From Candidatus Cloacimonadota bacterium (lineage in GTDB: Bacteria > Muiribacteriota > UBA6191 > JACPRK01), in assembly GCA_021772705.1 (NCBI GenBank), contig JAJFLN010000016.1, positions 1-7,110 of the forward strand: 7,110 nt of DNA, in the 5' to 3' direction. The translations under genes were made by a program, and so were the position numbers. Shown here in pieces: positions 1-4,844 of the stretch (positions are counted from its first letter, which is position 1; the number at the start of each line of letters is the position of its first letter). Below the pieces are notes generated by a model that ran no database searches, was not told where the DNA came from, and was given only the letters and a program-made list of their open reading frames with translations.

Positions 1-2
1 CA

Positions 3-110
3 TCCATAGTGGGGCGAACGGATACCGGAATAGGCCAGGGGACCCCCTACGGGACATGCCCCCCCCGGATCCCCGCGCTTGCCATGGGCGGCGGTACTGG
101 TGCAGGCTAG
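3..110 (+). CDS. possible 3' end of an upstream gene (partial, uncertain)
   Basis: The reading frame beginning at base 3 is open from the window edge to a TAG stop at 108-110. It would encode about 35 residues ending in a glycine-rich tail (AMGGGTGAG). A stop here would leave 65 bases before the start of the next gene at 176. Two alternatives exist. The first frame has a TAG at 7-9, so an upstream gene could end there instead. The frame of the downstream gene is also open to the window edge. Third-position base composition does not separate these options in so short a stretch. I do not recognise the peptide, and the upstream gene might equally lie on the other strand or end before the window. 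Confidence 0.25.
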   Translation, partial: SIVGRTDTGIGQGTPYGTCPPRIPALAMGGGTGAG

Positions 111-175
111 CTTGGGTCGGGCTCCATCGGACCCGGGGGGATCCCGGTCGATCGCCTTGCCAGTCGACGGGCACC
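111..175 (+). other. short leader before the first complete gene
   Basis: This stretch separates the possible upstream stop from the ATG at 176. I see no clear -35/-10 promoter pair and no purine-rich Shine-Dalgarno motif immediately before the ATG. The bases preceding it read gtcgacgggcacc. A five-base-pair GC stem (133-137 with 143-147) lies here but has no following T-run, so it is not a convincing terminator. The operon promoter may lie upstream of the window, or the set may continue an upstream transcription unit. Confidence 0.3.
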
Positions 176-2752
176 ATGGACTATGGATCTTTGATCTCTC
201 AGTACACACGACACCGCCCCGCCTGTTCCCGGATCCGGATCTCGGTCCTGGTCACCCTGCTACTGCTGTTCCATGGCCCTGGGGCGGTTCGAGCCGATCT
301 CCCTTCAGCCAGGATGCCCGGTCTGTTCGTGGGTCTCCACGTGGCCCCTTCCACGATGGAGAAGGGCTTCTCCTCCACCATTCCCGTCGAGGTTCGCGAG
401 TTCCGGCCCATGAATCAGGACCAGATCGACCGGGTCTCACACCTGACACCGGAGGGCTTCGCCTGGGATTTCAGCCAGGGCTTCGGCCAGCTCGAGGAGT
501 CCGAAAGCGGAGCCCCGTGCCGCACGTTTCTTCTCGTGCCTTTCCGGCCCGTCCGGACCCGGTCTCGCCTCCGCAGCTCCGCTCCCAGGACCTTCCGGAC
601 CACGAGTTTCCAGCAGGCCATGAACGGCCTGGCCATGAGCGTTATCGGGCCGAAGAGCCGAAACTTGGCCTCGATCTTTCCTGTGCCCTTCGCCCTTCAA
701 CCCGCTCGGCTCGCCAGCCATGTATCCCTGCTGGCCGTGAAGACTGTGTTTCCCGACGCCCTCGAGGCTGATACGGGATTCAAGTTCGACGGCATCGCTC
801 CCGCCTTGTTCCGAGGGATGCTGGCTCTCAGGGTAGTCGAGGTCAAGGACGTGGAGGGCAAGAACCACCTGTCGGAGTTTCTGCACGAGATCCCGCCTCA
901 CTCGAAGCAGATCGAGCAAGATGTGGACTACGCCTCGAACCTGATGGATGTCGACCGGCCTTACCTCTCCATCGTCAACTCGGCCATCACGAGCCTGATG
1001 AGGGAACGAAAGGATGACCTCTTCACGCCAGCTCCCTGGACAGGAGGCATCCCCAACACACCGGGTAAGACCTGGACGATCCAGCTGTCCAGCGACGTGA
1101 CGGCAGATCCCTCCAGCAACTCGCCCTACTTCCTCAACCTCCACGCCGGCGCCGATCCAGGAGGTTTCGTCCATCAGTTCGGCTGGGCCGTGCCTGAGAG
1201 CAACTCTCGCAACGTACAGGTCCTGGTCTCAGCCCTGGCCGCCTCGAGGTACATGTGGCTGCAGGCCAGCCTTCACCGGAATCTGCTGCTCGCCTGGAGA
1301 TGGCGGCGGATACTGACGGCCCCCGCCCTGCCTCCGCCAGTCACCCAGACCCTGCTGCGATTGAGCGAACCGCTCTGGGAGTACATCACCTGGAAGACCG
1401 TGGAGAATCAGCTGAATCAGGCCGAGCTGGGCGACCGGGCTTCCCGGGAGGTACTCGACTTCGTCGACCTGAAGCGAACCAACGACATCATTTCCATGGC
1501 CCGGGCCCGAGCCCAGGCTCCTGAGTACGCACTGAACCTGGCCCGGAACAGCTACCCTCTCGGTCAGGAGTGGGGGTCCTTTCATCCCCTGCCTGACCTG
1601 GTGGATCATCAGCTCTGCAAACTGCTGGTGACGGCCCTGGACGGGGGTGGAGGAACCGCTGCCGATTCCGGCGGCTCCGGCAGGCTGGCGCAGCTTCAGC
1701 GGAAGTTCAAGTCGGGCAAGCGGAAGCAATTCGCCGAGGCCACGGCGGACCTGGTAGCAGCTGGATTCACCGGGCCAGCCCGCACGGTTCCCCTCGGCAA
1801 CGCCCTGCGCAAGCTGGGAGTCCATGGGGGCCGGGCGATTCAAGACCCCAGCCTGGAGCCCGATCTCCTCTGGTTGAATCGAGCCCTGAAACTGTCCACA
1901 GCTCAGTCGGGGAATCAAGTCCTGGCCCACCCACTGGGCAATCTAAGCGGAAGCCGAATTCAGAAGGGCATCGAACTTCTCACAGTCACCCAGGGCGTCA
2001 CTTCCATCGAGTACGACACGCCTGGCGGAACACCGCCGGCACTGCCAGACGGCTCGTACTTCTTCCTCGCCACGAGCCGGAGCTTGCCAGACCTGCAGAG
2101 CGCTCTGAGTTATCCCAAGCGGACCTACGCCAAGGCCAGGAACAAGAGCCAGCGAGTCAAGGCCGCCGCCCGGCTGGCCCGGGCCGAGGAGTGGTCCGAC
2201 AGCTGGTGGAACAGCTGGAGCAGCGCAGCCACGCCGGCCGTGAGTTCCGGGGACCTCACGACCTATCGATACCTGCGACGCTCCTTTGAGATCGACAAAC
2301 ACTTCCAGGAGCTCCAGAGGATCGTCGGTAGCGCCACCACCCGATCGGTCCACTTGAAGGAGCTGCAACCCGGCGCTTCGGGCTCCAGCATCTCCACCGG
2401 GGCTGTCTGCCTGGTCCTGGCTGACGACTCCGACGGCTCAGGGATGAAGGGGGCCGGTCCGACTCCGAATCACCCGGCCCACCAGAGTCTGTTGCTCGCG
2501 CTGATCGCCGCGGAGAAGTTGATCGACGAGCAGGCCACGACGGGTACCGCCACGCTCCGAAAGTCTCGCTTCTACCGGGCCAAGCTGAAGCCTCTGCTGG
2601 GGGAGAGGGGCGAGCTGATGCAGCAGGTGTGGAGGCGATTCCTGATCGGAGGAGGCACCACCACGCCCCTGCCCCCGGAGCCCTACGAGTATTTCAGGTC
2701 CATGCTCTCGGCGGCAGCAGCGGTGACGGGTAAGGATGTGACGATTCGATGA
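176..2752 (+). CDS. large exported protein of unknown function (858 aa)
   Basis: I do not recognise this protein family. The chosen ATG gives a convincing Sec signal peptide: a basic stretch (RHRPACSRIRIS, about residues 12-23), a hydrophobic core (VLVTLLLLF, 24-32) and a likely cleavage site after AVRA (residue 40). The frame continues open upstream to the window edge with another ATG at 56, but that extension is rich in Arg, Pro and Cys and would bury the signal, so 176 is preferred despite a weak ribosome binding site. The mature part has no further obvious membrane helix. Residues 41-340 look like mixed beta structure, including a short run LALRVVEVKDVEG at 216-228. Residues 360-480 look mainly helical and hold a Trp/Arg-rich patch (LLAWRWRR, 371-378). 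A glycine-rich linker (490-502) precedes a basic segment (RKFKSGKRK, 509-517). A Trp-rich run (EEWSDSWWNSWSS) sits at 671-683. The last 90 residues look helical. The mature protein has only three cysteines (115, 481, 745). It overlaps the next gene by four bases, suggesting co-translation. Confidence 0.85.
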   Translation: MDYGSLISQYTRHRPACSRIRISVLVTLLLLFHGPGAVRADLPSARMPGLFVGLHVAPSTMEKGFSSTIPVEVREFRPMNQDQIDRVSHLTPEGFAWDFSQGFGQLEESESGAPCRTFLLVPFRPVRTRSRLRSSAPRTFRTTSFQQAMNGLAMSVIGPKSRNLASIFPVPFALQPARLASHVSLLAVKTVFPDALEADTGFKFDGIAPALFRGMLALRVVEVKDVEGKNHLSEFLHEIPPHSKQIEQDVDYASNLMDVDRPYLSIVNSAITSLMRERKDDLFTPAPWTGGIPNTPGKTWTIQLSSDVTADPSSNSPYFLNLHAGADPGGFVHQFGWAVPESNSRNVQVLVSALAASRYMWLQASLHRNLLLAWRWRRILTAPALPPPVTQTLLRLSEPLWEYITWKTVENQLNQAELGDRASREVLDFVDLKRTNDIISMARARAQAPEYALNLARNSYPLGQEWGSFHPLPDLVDHQLCKLLVTALDGGGGTAADSGGSGRLAQLQRKFKSGKRKQFAEATADLVAAGFTGPARTVPLGNALRKLGVHGGRAIQDPSLEPDLLWLNRALKLSTAQSGNQVLAHPLGNLSGSRIQKGIELLTVTQGVTSIEYDTPGGTPPALPDGSYFFLATSRSLPDLQSALSYPKRTYAKARNKSQRVKAAARLARAEEWSDSWWNSWSSAATPAVSSGDLTTYRYLRRSFEIDKHFQELQRIVGSATTRSVHLKELQPGASGSSISTGAVCLVLADDSDGSGMKGAGPTPNHPAHQSLLLALIAAEKLIDEQATTGTATLRKSRFYRAKLKPLLGERGELMQQVWRRFLIGGGTTTPLPPEPYEYFRSMLSAAAAVTGKDVTIR
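2732..2736 (+). promoter_or_regulatory. ribosome binding site for the FMN_bind/redoxin-like gene
   Basis: AAGGA lies 12 bases upstream of the ATG at 2749, inside the end of the preceding gene. The spacing is slightly long. Together with the ATGA overlap it suggests that re-initiation by terminating ribosomes contributes to translation. Confidence 0.5.
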
Positions 2753-3738
2753 GCGTCAGACCCATTTCCGTCGTCGTCCTCCTGGGCCTGATTCTCCTCG
2801 CCCAGCCGGGCTGGAGTCAGGAACCGTCACAGGATCTCGACAGCCGCCTCATCCAGGCCGCCGGCAATCTCTTTCCCACCACCGGCAGCGTTCAGCCCTC
2901 GTACACCGTGACCAGCCTTCGGTTCATTGAGCGATACGCCGACGGCTTCGAATACCACACCTACCAGGTACACAACTTCTCGGCGGACCCGGTGGGTCGA
3001 TTCACTCGTGTCGTGATTCACGTTGACGCTGTGTCTCGAATCGACTTTGGAGTCCGCCTCGAGGACGGCCGGCTGAAGTCTGTCGCCCCTCTGGAGCCGA
3101 TCCGTTTCGGAAAGCAGCCCTTCCCGGAGTTCTCGGAGTTGCTGGCCAGCTTCGAAGGGCGGCCCGTTCGGGACTTCGCCACGGGAATGTCCGGTTTCTT
3201 CGAGGCCCTGGACAGTCTGGCTCCGGCGGCGGCTGGCCCGCCGAAGCCAATCTCACGACCCAAGGAAAAGCCCTCCACCCCGGTCTTCACCGTGACTCAG
3301 CCAGAGCTTCTGCCAGGGGACCCGATGCCCCGGTTCGAGGCTCAGGATCTGGCGGGACGGCCCATCGACGAGTCCATGTTTCAGGGCACCCGAACAGCGG
3401 TTCTGGTGGCTTCCCTGGCCCAGGGAATGTCGCGGGACATGCTCGATGCCATGCACGCTGGACTGGCCAGCTATCCCGATATCAGCTTCCTTCTGATCCT
3501 CACCGACAACGCTGCGACCGCTGAGGCTCACGCTCGTTACCTCCGAGGCTCCGCCGGCCTGCTGCAGGACGCCGCCCTGGATCCGAAGGGCGCCCTGCGG
3601 AAGGCCTTCAAGTGCCGGGTGATTCCCTATCTGCAGATATTCGGTTCCAATGGCAGATTGCAGAGCAGCTCCTTCTGGAAGGGCCGCCAGGCCCTGGGAG
3701 CGCTACTCGCCCTGGACAAGGAGGTAGGGGGACGATGA
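2749..3738 (+). CDS. exported FMN_bind-like + redoxin-fold protein lacking CXXC (329 aa)
   Basis: Signal peptide: MSVRP, hydrophobic core ISVVVLLGLILLA (6-18), likely cleavage near GWSQ (residue 24). Two domains follow. Residues about 37-157 resemble the FMN_bind domain of RnfG/NosR-type proteins: an early LFP (41-43), a strand-rich middle ending RIDFGVRLEDGRLKSV (97-112), the segment LLASFEGRPV (131-140), and then DFATGMS (142-148). The last lies where flavinylated family members carry Dxx(S/T)GA(T/S), the ApbE target, so Ser148 (or Thr145) may carry FMN. A Pro/Lys linker (159-178) leads to a TlpA/AhpC-like domain (about 186-312), with PGDPMPRF (189-196), DLAGRPI (200-206), LDPKGALRKAF (277-287), a VIPY cis-proline site (Pro293) and the following GSNGRL. 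The catalytic CXXC is absent: the aligned segment is ASLAQGMSRD (221-230). The only cysteine is Cys289, so thiol-disulfide exchange of the usual kind is not expected. The start is supported by the signal peptide and the ATGA overlap with the preceding gene. The redoxin-fold call is firmer than the FMN_bind call, which could instead be another small alpha/beta domain. Confidence 0.9.
   Translation: MSVRPISVVVLLGLILLAQPGWSQEPSQDLDSRLIQAAGNLFPTTGSVQPSYTVTSLRFIERYADGFEYHTYQVHNFSADPVGRFTRVVIHVDAVSRIDFGVRLEDGRLKSVAPLEPIRFGKQPFPEFSELLASFEGRPVRDFATGMSGFFEALDSLAPAAAGPPKPISRPKEKPSTPVFTVTQPELLPGDPMPRFEAQDLAGRPIDESMFQGTRTAVLVASLAQGMSRDMLDAMHAGLASYPDISFLLILTDNAATAEAHARYLRGSAGLLQDAALDPKGALRKAFKCRVIPYLQIFGSNGRLQSSSFWKGRQALGALLALDKEVGGR
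3718..3725 (+). promoter_or_regulatory. perfect Shine-Dalgarno site deciding the start at 3735
   Basis: AAGGAGGT is a full match to the anti-Shine-Dalgarno sequence and stands nine bases before the ATG at 3735. It lies inside the end of the preceding gene. It settles the start of the third gene at 3735 rather than the in-frame ATG at 3612, which would add 41 residues overlapping the redoxin domain and hide the signal peptide. Confidence 0.85.
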
Positions 3739-4844
3739 ACTGGCGATTGCCGGCCCTCCTCTTGACGATCTTTGCTCTGGCCGCGCCGGTCTTGGCCCAG
3801 ACGTCCGACGCCCGGTTCACTCCCTCCCGCTCCCTCTGGGGAGAAGTGCTGGGCCAGCCGCCGGCCATGCTGGAATTGCAGCTGCTGGCAGGAGGCCGGG
3901 CAATTGCCACCCTCCAGGCAACCATGACCACCGGCGGACAGGGGACCTACTATTCCGTCTCCTGTCCCGGGCCGGACCTGCAGGCCTGGCGGGATGCGAC
4001 GGGCTCGCTGTCCATCGGGTTCGTGGCCGATGGCGTGGCCTCCCCTTCGCCCAGGGACATTCCGTCGTCCTCGGATCTGCCCTACAGGCTCGACGTGAAG
4101 GACGGCGGGCCTCTGGAACAGGATATCCAGCTGCTGGCCAGCCGGGCCGTCCTCAGTGTCGGCGCCTCATCCCGGGTCACCTTCACGGCCGTCCTCATCC
4201 ACCGGGGCGACACAGCAGCCAGGGGCTCGCTGCTCTGGAACAGCTTCCCCGATAGGTCGCACCTCTTCACGGCTCCCATGAACCTGTCCCCCCGAGGAGT
4301 CACCGTCAGCCGCATCACGACGAGCTTCGGGGATGACACCTCACTGCCTCGAATCTGGCAGGTCCAGTGGGTGCCCGAAACTCCGGCCTACCCCCTTCAG
4401 ATCGGCCGGGTCCTGCTGCGAGACCACAGCGGCGCCGTGACGGATCTGGAAGGCAGCGGCGCCCTGCCGCGCCGTCCCGGACTGCCAGGAGCCACGGCGC
4501 CGGGACTGTCGGCGGCAACCCTCGAGCTCGCTCCCGGCGAATGGCTCGAGCTGGAGATGACAACCTCTCTGACCTCGAAGAGCGCTGTCCGGACGGCGTT
4601 GACCAGCTGGGAGCTATCGGCTTCCGGGTCCCCTTCCGAGCCCGCCCGGCTCGCCTTGCAGGATCTCTTCGTGGCCGGCCTGCCCGACGGCGGCTCCTGG
4701 GTCCGGGCCGGCTGGCTCATCTCGAGTCCTCTCCGCTTTGAGGGTATCCAGCTCTCTGGACCCGAGGGTGCCTCGCTGGCGGGAGAGTGGCGCCTCATGT
4801 CCCTGACCCGGTTCTTCGAACATGAGGAGGCCGAGACCTACTGA
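3735..4844 (+). CDS. secreted beta-sandwich / Ig-like protein (369 aa)
   Basis: The start at 3735 is fixed by the strong ribosome binding site, the ATGA overlap with the previous gene and a textbook signal peptide: MNWR, core LPALLLTIFALAAP (5-18), cleavage at VLAQ (residue 22). Residues about 33-103 follow a pattern familiar from modular secreted proteins with small beta-sandwich repeats: WGEVLGQPP (35-43), a strand pair around LELQLLAGGRAIATLQA, GTYY (70-73), a CPGPD turn (77-81) in place of the usual PGDD, and IGFVADGVAS (94-103). Residues about 131-235 look like a second Ig-like or CARDB-type domain, including VGASSRVTFTAVLIHRGD (142-159). The C-terminal part (about 260-358) is again strand-rich and may be a third beta domain. 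There is one mature cysteine (77). No enzyme motif, sorting signal or membrane anchor is visible. A structural or adhesive extracytoplasmic role is inference. I cannot name the family. Confidence 0.9.
   Translation: MNWRLPALLLTIFALAAPVLAQTSDARFTPSRSLWGEVLGQPPAMLELQLLAGGRAIATLQATMTTGGQGTYYSVSCPGPDLQAWRDATGSLSIGFVADGVASPSPRDIPSSSDLPYRLDVKDGGPLEQDIQLLASRAVLSVGASSRVTFTAVLIHRGDTAARGSLLWNSFPDRSHLFTAPMNLSPRGVTVSRITTSFGDDTSLPRIWQVQWVPETPAYPLQIGRVLLRDHSGAVTDLEGSGALPRRPGLPGATAPGLSAATLELAPGEWLELEMTTSLTSKSAVRTALTSWELSASGSPSEPARLALQDLFVAGLPDGGSWVRAGWLISSPLRFEGIQLSGPEGASLAGEWRLMSLTRFFEHEEAETY
4824..4830 (+). promoter_or_regulatory. ribosome binding site for the last gene
   Basis: GAGGAGG lies 13 bases before the ATG at 4844, within the closing codons of the preceding gene. 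The spacing is longer than optimal. The stop and start codons share one base (TGATG), which favours coupled translation. Confidence 0.6.

Noticed and set aside
36..47. Near-palindrome AGGGGACCCCCT near the window start
   Set aside because: The five-base-pair stem has only a two-base loop, too short for a stable hairpin, and nothing nearby suggests an operator.
133..147. GC-rich inverted repeat that could be a terminator
   Set aside because: The stem is only five base pairs with a five-base loop and no T-run follows. Such stems are common by chance in GC-rich DNA.
79..771. Open frame of 230 codons on the + strand overlapping the first gene
   Set aside because: It starts at TTG, is rich in Pro, Arg and Gly with no signal or domain, and overlaps the better supported frame starting at 176.
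437..1174. Open frame of 245 codons on the - strand, plus a similar one at 1229-1930
   Set aside because: Both are antisense to the first large gene, whose + frame runs without interruption and carries a signal peptide. The translations look like low-complexity shadow proteins.
3612..3734. Upstream in-frame ATG extending the third gene by 41 residues
   Set aside because: The extension overlaps the redoxin domain of the preceding gene and would hide the signal peptide. The perfect AAGGAGGT at 3718-3725 points to 3735.
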